Positions 38,319-49,553 of a stretch of DNA of 64,000 nucleotides are shown piece by piece. The notes under the pieces are model-generated. The model searched no databases. It was not told the origin of the DNA and saw only the letters and a list, made by a program, of their open reading frames with translations. A program made the position numbers and the translations under genes. Each line of letters starts with the position of its first letter. Position 1 is the stretch's first letter. The stretch is from Dermatophagoides farinae (Eukaryota; Arthropoda; Arachnida; Sarcoptiformes; Pyroglyphidae): the NCBI RefSeq assembly GCF_024713945.1, contig NC_134680.1, forward strand, positions 2,752,001 through 2,816,000. Reading direction: 5' to 3'.

Positions 38319-38706
38319 TTGGTATAATTAATCAAATTAAGTTCATACATGGTTAGTATTCGTTTGCATTGTATGAAATGATCACTTTTTTGGTTTTACA
38401 CACACAAATATAAAGCGGATTAAAAAAAATCCGCCTGTTGTGTGTGCGTTTGCGTTGAGAGAGTGTCAACTGTTTTTTTTTCCATCCACAAACATTACAT
38501 GATTTTTTTTCGATGATTTGGATTGATTTTTGTTTCAATCATCATATCATAAAACTTTTATATATTGTTTTTTTCTCTGCGTAATGTTTGAAATGTAAAA
38601 TTTAAATATTTTCTTTCTTTTCAGCATTCTCTCTCTTATTTGACGCCAGATTAAAAAAATATTGTGATTGTGATTTTCACATAAAAAGAAAAACTTGACT
38701 AAAAAT

Positions 38707-40973
38707 ATGGAATCAAATGAAATGATTAAAAATAATAATAATGATGATGATGATGATTCACCAAAAGAAAATGTTGGTACTACGGTTACGCCCATCATAT
38801 TGCCAATTATCGATCCGGAACAATATAAATTATCTGAATCTTATATGAATGATCGTAATGAATTTCAACAATTTATTGAAAATAATCAAAATTCTGAAAT
38901 GGCAATTGTTGAATATTTGGAAAAATATTCACAAACAAATCTAAATCAATTTTTTCATTCATTATTATATATAATTGAATGGGCATGTACTAATCATAAA
39001 CATTGGCTTGAACTTTATCTTGCCAACATAAATGATATAATAATGAATCGATTGAAATTACCAAGCCATTTATCGGATGATAAACAAAAAGATGATGATG
39101 AAAAGATTTTCACATTAACATATCGTGAACATTTTATTCAATTACATTATGAATTTTTTGATCTTTATTTTCGTTTTCATCGTTGTATTACATCATTCAC
39201 CTATTTGACATCATTATTTCCAACATTAAAATGGTTAATGATGAATCGTTCGAAACAAGTTGGCCATTATCTTTGCGTATTAATGGCACGTACACCACAA
39301 CCGGATACAATAGAACATATCTATGATATGATATTTGAATTAGATATTTGTGATGATAAATCAATCTATTATGATGCTATGATAATCGTTTTTATTAAGG
39401 TGAGTTATTTTTTTGCATTAATTGTGAATTTTCTTACCAGGGTTTTTTTTTCATATAGTGTGATGGTTCATTTCGAATGATGCAAAAACAACAGAATCGT
39501 TATGACAAAGAAATTTTCGAAAATTTTCTTCGTTTATTAGATGAATGCCTTTTGGATGATCGAAAACTTTATAATTATTATCAACATTATGGCCTTGAAG
39601 AATATCCTAAACGTACACAGAAAATGATCAAGCGTTTCATTAATCGTGTACATTATAATTTTGATGATATAAATCTTTTCAATCCAAATTGTACTCCACG
39701 TCATATTGAAACATCGAATTGGGAAAATCTTGCTTATCTGATCAAATTAAGATTTCGGGTTTGTGTACAAATAACAAATGTTTAAGTGTTTATTATTCAT
39801 AATTTTTATTTTATTTTATTTCCTAGATGAAAAATATTAGCCTCGATGCATTTTATGAGCTAAGTAAAAAACTTATTGATAATTCATTGGAAATTGAAAC
39901 AAAATTTATATCATGTCTAAGAAAATTGGGTCCAATTGAAGTGAAAAAATATTATGATTATATACGTAATAATGATCTATCACGGCCAACCTGTCAACCA
40001 TTTGTTTGCAATCGAAATTTCTTATTAGATTCAATTCAATTTACCAACAACAACATTAATAATAATTTTAATCATCATAATGCAAATTATAATGACAACA
40101 ATCATACTCATAATGATTGGTCAAGAAGATATCAATATTATATAGGTAAACCAGACGAAAATTTTCAAATACATTTCATTAGTGACGAACAAAGTTTATA
40201 TAATATGATTCATGTTCACCTTCCGGTATGTTTTTACTTGGTATTCAGAATATTTTTTTAAAAATTTAAAATTTTGATTAATTTAGCGTGATAATGTGAT
40301 GGCTATCGATGCTGAATGGTTACCAATATTTTCCTATCGTCGGCAGAAAATTTCAATCATACAGATTGCTTTACGCAATATCTGTTTCATTATTGATTTG
40401 GTTGATTTTAATAGCGTTAAATCCGAAGAATTTCGACGGCTTTGGTGCCAGGAATTTTGTGACAAATATCTTCCCAATCCTGAATATATAAAAATTGGCT
40501 ATGGTATTACACAAGATTTAGACATTCTAAGTTATAGTACTGGACAGACGTCTAATATACTATTGAATGGTAAATGCGACCTAGTAAGGCCAGCACGTAG
40601 TCTAGTACAATTTCTAGCTGAACAATCTTGTCTTCATTATCCAAAATTAACTGCACAGATTAAACGTTCTGTAACGGTATTGAAATCCTCACAATCAAAT
40701 AATGGTGAAGGTGGTAGTAATGGTAACGGTCAATTTCAAGGTCTTTCAATGTTAACCTATTTAATGTTTGGACGTTCATTGAATAAATTAGAACGACAAT
40801 CCGATTGGAATCGACGACCATTACGTCATTCACAATTATTATATGCTGCATTAGATGCTTATTGTTTAATCGATATCTATGATAAACTACGTTTCATTGG
40901 ACAACAATTTCATTTTCAAGATGTGTCGGATTTTCTTCAACATGTTATGACCGTTGCAAGGGTTGACAATTAA
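38707..40973 (+). CDS. nbr: 3'-5' exoribonuclease, Nibbler / mut-7 (EXD3) homolog (4 exons)
   Basis: Likely trims 3' ends of small RNAs such as miRNAs or piRNAs, as Drosophila Nibbler does (family knowledge). Exons 38707-39399, 39459-39758, 39827-40225 and 40287-40973, 692 residues. The N-terminal half is helical, like the Nibbler N-domain (ITSFTYLTSLFPTLKWLM). The last exon holds a DnaQ-fold exonuclease of the DEDDy class: AIDAEW with D472/E474, a second Asp in GYGITQDLDIL near 541, and YAALDAY with Y649/D653. It ends shortly after LRFIGQQFHF, so the Mut7-C domain of human EXD3 is absent, as I recall for fly Nibbler. A G/N/S-rich loop interrupts the exonuclease domain near 600-613. Confidence 0.9.
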
Positions 40974-42045
40974 TTATGATAATGATGATGATATGCTTTT
41001 CAATTTTGCATGAATTTGATCGATCGATTGAAATTATAATTTGAAAAAAATTATTTAAATTTAAATTTTAAATTTCATTTTTTTCATCTTTGCTTCTCTT
41101 CTTATATGATGACTTGTGATTTTCTTTTTCTATAATTTGAAATCTCTATGATTTTAAATTGTCAAAAATTTTTTGTTTTCCTTATTGCGATGCAAAAAAA
41201 TAAATAAATTCTAAATCATCAATTTTTTTGTTGTTTCTGCTGTTTAAAAAGATGATAAAAATACCTTGAAACAAAACAAACTGAAAAAAACTCGATGATG
41301 ATTACCTAAATTTTTCTTTCTTTTTTGTTGTTGTTGTTATTGTTGCATGCCATCATCATAATCATCAAATCATAGTCGATGGTGTTTTTTTTTGCTTGTC
41401 CATTTCTGTTGCACCTGTCGTCGATTATCATCATCATTATTATTTCAAGCATTTGTGTTGTTCGAACAACAATTGTTTTAAAAATGATTATTTAATTTGA
41501 AAAAAATTAAGAAAAAAAAAACAGAATGTGTGATGTTAGTTGGTTAATATTAGCTGAATATATATGCGTGTGGCTGCTGTCAAGATGATGATTTGGCCTC
41601 GACATTGAACTCGCGATATGTGAATCGATTCGTCGTGATTCGGCTAGTTTGGTGTTTGAAGTTTTCATTCGATTGTTTGATGTTTTTGAAGAAATTTAAT
41701 ACTTTAAATTCAATTCAATTGGCTAGAAATGTTTGTTTTTCATTTTTTTTTTTTGGTTTCTCTATTTGTTTAAATTTGATTGTCATTGTCTTTTTGTCAA
41801 TCACTCATAACATTGTTATATCGATCGATCAATCAATCAGTTTATCATCCAGTTTATCATAAAAACAGCAGGCAATTCAAGAGAAAAAAGTGTTAATATT
41901 CACACCTTGTTGATTTTATTTGATAAAATAAAAGCTCACAAAAGCAATCAATTATTTATTGAATTAATCAGGAAATTTTTTATTGATTAATTAATAAAAC
42001 AGGAGATGTGTTTATTAAAAAAAACAATTATCGATAAATCAATAA
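40974..42045. other. intergenic, tail-to-tail spacer
   Basis: About 1.1 kb between the converging nibbler-like gene and GR1. AT-rich with GTT and CAT runs. No gene or RNA structure recognised; the frame at 41593-41862 lacks any family feature. Confidence 0.5.
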
Positions 42046-43695
42046 TTAAAAATATGTTTGAAATAGATTTGAAATTAGTATAACATTGACGAAGAAAAAT
42101 AAAAGGCTACGAAAATTATCATCCCTTGTTATGGTGAATATATCACCACAACGAATACCGATCATATCTGTTTTTAGCTGTACATGTGTTTCAAGTAATT
42201 TCAAACGAAATAGAATTAAACGTATTGGTAGATGACAATGATATGGATATCGTGGATCTATGCGTATGTGTACGATTTTATTACGATTAATATGACTACT
42301 ACTATTATGATCATATATCATTTGTTCAAGACATGGTATCATACATCTTGAATAGACATTCAATCGTGATAATAATGAGAAACCGACTATTGCGAATCCA
42401 AATGTTGCTGCAAATACCAATATCAATGCATAACGTATAAATTCTTCACTACGTAAATCCAATAATAATACTAATTCCATATCATTGACAAATATATAGA
42501 TCTGATAGAATATTAGAATAAATATAGAGATTTCTCTTGCAAAACGCATAATTTTTCCATTAATTTCATTCAATTTAAATAATAATTTTATACGATGTTC
42601 ATGTGGTGTCGATAATTTAAGCAATAACATTCTTGATCTTACATGTTCATATTGAAAACGAAATAATAATGCCGATACAAGTAGAATGTTTAGCCATGAT
42701 ATACTGAATGAAACGACACGAAATGTTTGATATAATAAAATTGCATTGAAAAATATAAACGTAAACCAGAATATCATCGGCAATTCATAATGAAAGTAAC
42801 CAAGTGAAAAATCAAATATAATAATGATGAGAAAGAATATTGCTAATATTATACCAAGTATCGGTATTGCACGTATGAAAAAATCTAACAAACAACAAAG
42901 TGAACGTAATTGTTCACGATCATCAATGAATGAACATTGTATGGATCCTGATCGATTAAATTTATTCCATTTTATCTGTTTTGTTCTCGATTCATTAAAA
43001 CTGCTATCACCAAATGTTTGTCGAAATATTTTATCCCATTGTTTTAGCTGTATGAATAAATTATATCGTCGAATCGGATTCAATACAATTGACCATGATA
43101 TATAGGCTAAATATGAATTATTAAAAAAAAAAATTAATTCAAAATCAATCAAACAGTAATAATACATATACTTACTGAGCAAAAATTCACAGAAAAATGA
43201 TGTCGCTAATGCTAAACTAAATTGATAACGATTTTGTCCATAAATAAATAACGGTACGAACAAAATGTTATGCCAACCAAGTCGATGATCATTTTCATTT
43301 AAATCATATGATTGTAAACTTGCGAATAATCGTATTAGATTCAATAGACCAGGTACAGTGTATAGAATAATAACACGTATACTACGTCGATGATCAATTG
43401 GTTTTCTATTACAAATCTCTTCAAATCCATTCATTGGTATTAGATTCATTAGGATCATAAATTTTATTAGTGAACGAAATGGATTACGACGATAACGACG
43501 ATGAATACGATATCGTATATATTCATATATTGATGATAATTTTCTAATATTCATTATCACTTTTTGATCATCAATGAATTTATTGCTACTATTACAATCA
43601 TTGATGGTGGTGGTGGTGGTGGTCGTCGTTTGATCGACAACATTCGAACGATGAAATAGGTTTTCATTCCCATTATGTTCAACAGTGATAGCCAT
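42046..43695 (-). CDS. gustatory-receptor-like 7TM protein GR1 (2 exons)
   Basis: Multi-pass protein of 526 residues after removal of a 69-base intron (43107-43175, GTAAGT donor, TTTAG acceptor); exons 43695-43176 and 43106-42046. About seven hydrophobic segments lie between a T/N-rich N-tail and the C-terminus. The end has the arthropod gustatory-receptor pattern: a helix with FRLKLLETHVQL, a Gly-Ile-Arg-Cys-Gly-Asp turn, IFTITRDDNFRSLLFFFVN, and a closing hydrophobic helix ending in QTYF. Probably a ligand-gated cation channel subunit in chemosensory neurons (family inference). The classic TYhhhhhQF ending is only partly visible. It shares layout and intron position with GR2. Confidence 0.72.
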   Translation of the reverse strand: MAITVEHNGNENLFHRSNVVDQTTTTTTTTINDCNSSNKFIDDQKVIMNIRKLSSIYEYIRYRIHRRYRRNPFRSLIKFMILMNLIPMNGFEEICNRKPIDHRRSIRVIILYTVPGLLNLIRLFASLQSYDLNENDHRLGWHNILFVPLFIYGQNRYQFSLALATSFFCEFLLSKYMYYYCLIDFELIFFFNNSYLAYISWSIVLNPIRRYNLFIQLKQWDKIFRQTFGDSSFNESRTKQIKWNKFNRSGSIQCSFIDDREQLRSLCCLLDFFIRAIPILGIILAIFFLIIIIFDFSLGYFHYELPMIFWFTFIFFNAILLYQTFRVVSFSISWLNILLVSALLFRFQYEHVRSRMLLLKLSTPHEHRIKLLFKLNEINGKIMRFAREISIFILIFYQIYIFVNDMELVLLLDLRSEEFIRYALILVFAATFGFAIVGFSLLSRLNVYSRCMIPCLEQMIYDHNSSSHINRNKIVHIRIDPRYPYHCHLPIRLILFRLKLLETHVQLKTDMIGIRCGDIFTITRDDNFRSLLFFFVNVILISNLFQTYF

Positions 43696-44139
43696 TTATT
43701 ATTTTTGTCATATAATGTATGTATGTATGTGTGTGTGTGTGTCGTTATTTGATCGTGGTTTGAAGAAAAAGTGTTAATAAAAAAAAAAAATAATAATTCA
43801 CATTGGCATTTTTCATAATAGTCCAACCAGTAATAAAAAAAAGACAAAAAAAATTGATTATGACAATCACTTGTCAACAACCAGTCATTTTTTATTTTGT
43901 AAGAATTTTTCATTTCATTCCTAAGAATTGAATTGATTTTACAATTCTGTTTCCAATTTCATTATCTGGTTAGATGAAAAACAAAAAAAAAACAAAGAAA
44001 AAAATTTCGATTCATTTATTTTTGACTTGAATTAGAAAGATTCAAACGAAATTATTAAATGGAAAATTTTATTGACCGAAAAAAATAAACCTTGACAGTG
44101 AAGAGAAAAAAAATTCTATGAAATTTCCGGCCATACATT

Positions 44140-44163
44140 TACACACACACACACACACACACA
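44140..44163. repeat. (CA)n microsatellite
   Basis: Perfect CA run of about 12 units. Confidence 0.9.
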
Positions 44164-45471
44164 TAATGGCTATATTTTTCGGTGCATTTTCTGGCCAATC
44201 GATCTCAAGTTTGCCTGTTGTCTATATTATATCCATAATTTTTGTTGTTGTTGTTGTTTCATTTCATTCAATTCCGTCATTGTCAATTGGATCAATTCAA
44301 TTGAATGAATGATAAAAAAAAGTTGAATTTAAAATTAAAAAATCAATTTCATTGATAAAAAAAAACAATTCTCATATAATTGGATCAATTCATATTTTTT
44401 TTTGAGTTATGAGTTATTAAATAAAAAATACAGACTCAAATTAAATGATTTTCTTTTTTGGTTTTTCAAAAAAAAAAATTCAATGCTAATTGCCCATTCA
44501 TTGGGTCGATATTTTTGTGGTTAACCAAAATCGATATAAACCGCATATTCAACAATATTTTTCTCTCATTTTTGTTGTTGTGTTCGCTAACCAAATAGTT
44601 AAATGGAATTCCTTATCGAACACGTCACACACACACACACACACAAAAGAATGAATAAATGAATAAAGAAGTAATTCTCAATTTTAAAAAAAAGTTCAGC
44701 ATTATATCAGATTATTGTGTGTGGTTTGGGGAGGAAAGGTCGGTGACCAATGCAAAATGTGCATGATTCAAAAATGAACATCTCTCGGTTGATTTATTCT
44801 CGCTTATCCCCTTTTTCTGGTATATTGTCTGTTGTATATATATTAGCCTGAAAAATAATAAATGATTATAATTTATGGATGATTTTCCAAGTAAAAAAAA
44901 ATAATTTTTCCATTTGCGTAGGTGTGTGTGTGTGTTTCGTTAATGGCGTTGAAAATTTTTCTTCATTTTTTTCTGTTTTTGCTGTTATTGGATTTTTTTG
45001 TGGATTTATATTTTTGGTCATTTTTTTGACGAAAGAAGAAAAAATAAGAAACAAAAATCAATGCAATCATCCGAAATGAATGAATGAATGATAACCCGTT
45101 TTTATATTCCAGAAATGTTAAAAAAAATCGATTGTTACCTCCAAAAAAAATGAATGAATGAATGAATTATAAAGAAAGTAAACGTTATTGTACCCACGCG
45201 CATCCTTAAAACATCTGGTGTTGTTTTTTGTCTTTCTTTTTTTTCGATGATGATGGTTGGATGTCTGTTGATGGACAACAGAAAAAAGTTTCAAAATTTA
45301 AACGTTGTTGCTGCTGCTGGTGCAATTGGCTGAATTTGTTTGTTTGAAAACGAATCGTCGTCGTCGTCATTGTTGTTGAGGTTGTATCGTTGGTTATAAT
45401 CGTACACACACGCCGACACACACACAAAAAACATGGCTATAACCATGGATGACGCGTGTGTGTATATATCG

Positions 45472-45501
45472 GTGATGATGATGATGATGATGATGATGAT
45501 G
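45472..45501. repeat. (GAT)n microsatellite
   Basis: Perfect GAT/ATG triplet run of about 10 units. Confidence 0.9.
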
Positions 45502-46136
45502 GTTATAAATATTTCTCTATTATTTTTTAAAACGAAGCAAAGCAAAGCAAAAAAAAAATTGTTCTTGAATTCATCAATTTCGAGGATTATTATTATTAAA
45601 GGCGCAGAATAGTAGGCGACCATAAATATATTTTTTCTTCAGGTGATGATGATGATACCTGTAAAAAGTTGTTTCCATTTTTTTTCCTTCTACCATTCGA
45701 CACAGGAAACAAATATTCCTTTTCTTCAATCGCTTCTTTCGTTTATCATCATCATCATCATCAATGTCAATGTTATTTTTACCTCTCTGTTGAATCGTTA
45801 ATTTCTTTTTTGTCGTCAAAAAAAAAAAAAAAATTCATTCCAACGACTGACCGACCAACCAACCAATCAAACAAACAAATTGTCGTTGATCAATAAAGGT
45901 TGATGATGATGATGTTTTTTCTGTTTGTTCAGTGATGTGTATATGTGTGTGAACCTTTTCAGAAAACTTTAACCATTGTTATTGTTGTCCATAAAAATTT
46001 CCGGATTGTCCATCATCGTTGTTGTCGTCATTCTAAAAAATACCAGAATTTTTTGTTTTGTTTTTTTTCTTGTTAAAAATGTTCGGTGTTGTGATTGTAT
46101 GCATGATTACTAAACAATAAAAAAAATCATCTAAAA

Positions 46137-47490
46137 ATGGATCAGGAACCATTAATATCATCAGTAGTATTAATATCTTCTTCACTTATGACGAATAAGT
46201 TAATTATGAAAAAAATCTTCATTCTGGTCGCAACTATATCATTGATTTTATCAACATTTTCATCGATATTGATCAAAGCTGAAACAGTTCATGGTACAAC
46301 AATATTGGTGCGTTTTTGTCATTTTTAATTGCAACCATCACCATCTAGTGTCTAGTTTTGAAAAAAAAATTTATAATTTTTTTTTTATTTTTCATGGAAA
46401 ATAGAATTGGCCTTATGTTAGTCAACGATCAAATGGTCAATTTGAAGGCTTTTGTATTGATCTACTCAATGAATTGGCACCATTAATGGGTATCGCATAT
46501 ACATTATCAACTGTTTCGGACGGTCAATATGGTGGCTGGATCGCACCAAATGGTACGGTTAATGGAATGATTGGTGAAGTGATGCGAAGCGAAGCCGATT
46601 TTGCTATCGGTGATATAACCGTATTAACAAATCGTGCCCGATTTGTTGATTTTACATTACCATTCATGGAATATGGTCTAGCGGCATTGATTCGTCGTGA
46701 TATTCTTGAACGTTATGGCAATCATATACGTACGTTTAAAGATCTTTCTGAACAAACGACAATTCGTTATGGTGTTAAAAAACATGGGGCTAATCTACCA
46801 TTATTTCATGATAGTCCAACTGTTGCCAAAATGTATAGCTATATGGATACACATCCATCGGTTTTTGTCGATGGTGAACGTGAAGGATTACAACGTGTTA
46901 AACACGAACGTTATGCATTCATATCGGAATCACCATTTGTTGAATATATTGTACAACGTGATTGTGATCTCGTTGCTATCGATGATCGTCGACGTAATTT
47001 TCAATTTGAATATGCTATTGTTGTGGCAAAAAATTCACCGTTAAAAAATCGTTTCAATCGTGCTATTCGCCAATTACGTAATGATGGAAAATTACGTGAA
47101 CTTAAAGAACGATATTGGCTATATCCAGGACGTAATTGTCCAAATGATATTGATTATAATCCAAATATGGATAAATCAAAGCCAGAAATACGATTTACTG
47201 ATCATACAAATCAGATGAAACCAAATAATAATAATGATGATAATTCTTCCGGTCGATTAAGACATCATCAATATGGTGGTGGTGGCCACCGTATACAACC
47301 ACATGATCGTGTGGATGAAGATGATGTTGAATTGATAAAACCACGACCCGATCGAACACGAACACGTCGTCCAATAAAGAATATACATTCCCGAAATTTT
47401 GCACACACAAACTTTATATTTACGACAAATATTTCGAAAATTTTTTTATCAATAATTATGACTAGAATTCTTATCGTTAATTTTTATTAA
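46137..47490 (+). CDS. secreted channel-less glutamate-receptor ligand-binding domain (S1-S2) protein
   Basis: Exons 46137-46307 and 46405-47490, 418 residues. N-terminus: a signal-like segment, MKKIFILVATISLIL, from an internal Met at residue 24. Then the S1 lobe of an ionotropic glutamate receptor: QFEGFCIDLLNEL (69-81), DGQYGGW with Tyr99, NGMIGEV, and an ITVLTNRARFVDFTLPF block with Thr129 and Arg134. Immediately after comes the S2 lobe: FKDLSEQTTIRYG, KMYSYMDTHPSVFV, the YAFISESPFVEYI block with Glu232, and ERYWLYPGRNC. Cys244 and Cys302 match the conserved S2 disulfide. In true receptors M1, pore loop and M3 separate S1 and S2; here only residues 156-163 do, inside one exon. The usual Ser-Thr ligand pair in S2 is Ala186-Asn187. 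The tail (310-418) is N/H/R-rich with a mildly hydrophobic end. It likely binds an amino-acid-like ligand outside the cell. Confidence 0.9.
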
Positions 47491-47648
47491 TTGACACACG
47501 AAAAATGATTTTGTAAAATATTTTGAATTTTTTGCCTTAAATTTTAGTTTATATTTCTACATATATAATATATTAATATTAATATTTAATAATAATGACA
47601 TTATTATTATGTATTCGTTATTATTTTTCATTATAATTTAATTATTAA

Positions 47649-47714
<66 letters not shown>

Positions 47715-47731
47715 AATAAATCACGTGTATT
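47491..47731. other. short spacer between convergent genes
   Basis: 241 bases between the stop of the S1S2 gene and the stop of GR2, filled by an AT-rich stretch and the compound microsatellite. Confidence 0.6.
47650..47719. repeat. compound (AAT)n(GAT)n microsatellite
   Basis: About ten AAT units run directly into about ten GAT units with no break. It lies in the shared 3' region of the converging S1S2 and GR2 genes, so it may be transcribed in both 3' UTRs. Confidence 0.92.
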
Positions 47732-49553
47732 TCAATGAAAATTGAAATAATATTTAAATAAATTAAACAAAAGCAATAGATTCATAATGAATGATAAAAT
47801 TAGATTAATAATGGAATAATGTGTCAATGCAAATTCACCATTACAATTGAAACCGATACGATTCTCAAGAATTTCCTGTTCAAGATGAGCCATTTTAAAA
47901 CGCCATAATAATGTATGTATACGATTATTATTTTTACGGTGACGATTTTCCATTATCAATGTCGATGATTGTTGTAATGAAATATTTGTTTGAAAATCAT
48001 CATTGATATTACGATTAATCATATTATTATGATGATGATGATTATTTTGATTTGCAAACGATATGGCCAATAATGGATTATTATGATAATTATTATTAAT
48101 GAATAATTAATAGCCATCATAAAGGCAATGACGTATGATTGGTATCATACTTCGTGAATAATAATTTAATCTGGCTAATGCACCAAACAGTCCCAAAGCA
48201 TAGCTAGTAGTAAAACCAATTACTGAACCCACTACCAAACCTAGAAATGAATTACTTTTTGCATTGATAAACAAAAACAATAACATATCCTGTGAGAATA
48301 GATAAAACGTATAGAATATAACTAGAAATGGTTTCATCGTTCCTGAAAGACGTATAATCTCTTCGTTGATACGAAAAATTGATCGCATTAATTCAATTTT
48401 CATATGCATTGCAATTGGTGTTTTACGTAAAAATCTCCATTCCAATTAATCAACAAAAAAAGAGAATGTGATTGAAAAAAATATATATGGAAAATATATG
48501 CTGGAAAAAAGTACCTGGTTCATACATCATTTGTTTCGTACGTATAAAATTTAGCCGTATCAGATTGAATCGCCATCGATATGAATATACAGACATGATA
48601 ATAAAATGTAACCAATATGATGAAATCACCATGATTTGATGAATTTGAAATATAAACACAGAATCCATAATAATCATTTGTGGATGAAATAACCATGGTA
48701 AATGTGGACGTTTTGATTTATAATAACCAATAAACGTATCCAAACAAGTAAAAAATAATGATACAATAGTAAAAGATTTGATGAATAATTTATATAGGAT
48801 TAATATATGATTATAAAGATGAGCGGTGAAACAGAATGCTTTGGGACTACAATCTGGTGTTGGACTCATTGTGTTAAAGCCAAACCAATGATTAGTTTCA
48901 TGGGATAATGCCAAAAAAATTTGCATGAGAGATACGGGTATCATATTTGATAAATGCGGTAATCTCATCCCTTTCATTCGTTTGACCATATTTTCGTAAC
49001 AACGATTCAAATGCTCAAATCCTTTGAACACGTGTTTAGCATTCGATGGATCGATAAATATTTTAAATGATATACCATCTATCATAGAAAAAACAGAATC
49101 AAATAATCGAATCATATACAAAAACGGGTTATATGTTTTCAAACACTTACACATTGATGTTAAACAAATGAATACAATGGCAAACGTTAGATGTAGGGTC
49201 TGTGATTTTGCTTCATACCAAATGAATGGCCGATAACGAAATCGGGCAACCAAATCGATATGATAATTACGTTCCATTGAATTTAAACCAAAACGTAATA
49301 GATTAAATATTGTCGGTAACAATAATAAGGCTAACATTTTCATAAATTTTTTACGATCATATTGATATGTTTGAAATAATTGTTCACGATTATTATATGG
49401 TAATAGATTATGATCAATCATACGATCCAATAATAGATTATATGGATTTGATGGTAAATTCAATGATTGCCGATCATTTTGCATTGTTGTTGTCGTTGTT
49501 TTTATTGTTGATGGTGATAACAATATCATTGATGAATCACGAAAATGTAACAT
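47732..49553 (-). pseudogene. gustatory-receptor-like GR2 with one in-frame stop (3 exons)
   Basis: Exons 49553-49151, 49078-48526 and 48434-47732. The first intron (72 bases) sits at the same place as GR1's. The second joins in frame if the donor GTATGA at 48525 is used; a competing CAG/GTAC donor at 48514 would shift the frame. Hydrophobic segments and the phrases ARLNYYSRSMIPI (GR1 has SRLNVYSRCMIPC) and GFNCNGEFALTHYSIINL near the C-terminus place it in the GR1 family. One TAA (48109-48107) interrupts exon 3 after CLYDGY, in a variable polar loop. The frame then stays open for 125 codons through the intact last helices. So it is a recent null allele, a base error, or a gene using stop readthrough. 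Confidence 0.7.

Larger units (their letters stand above)
43696..46136. other. intergenic between divergent genes
   Basis: About 2.4 kb between GR1 (minus) and the S1S2 gene (plus). It contains CA/GT runs (44140-44163, 44627-44644, 44922-44936) and a GAT run (45472-45501). The overlapping small frames at 45206-45896 are translations of repeats. No RNA gene recognised. Promoters of both flanking genes should lie here. Confidence 0.5.

Noticed and set aside
41593-41862. 89-codon plus-strand frame
   Set aside because: Hydrophobic AT-driven composition, no splice partners, no resemblance to the neighbouring receptors.
46308-46404. Possibility that the iGluR-like gene has its channel exons in the intron
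   Set aside because: The intron is 97 bases, lies upstream of S1, and is not between S1 and S2, which share one continuous exon.
48514-48515. CAG/GTAC donor for the second GR2 intron
   Set aside because: It looks like a good donor but leaves the wrong phase for the only acceptor at 48435; the GTATGA donor at 48525 keeps the frame.
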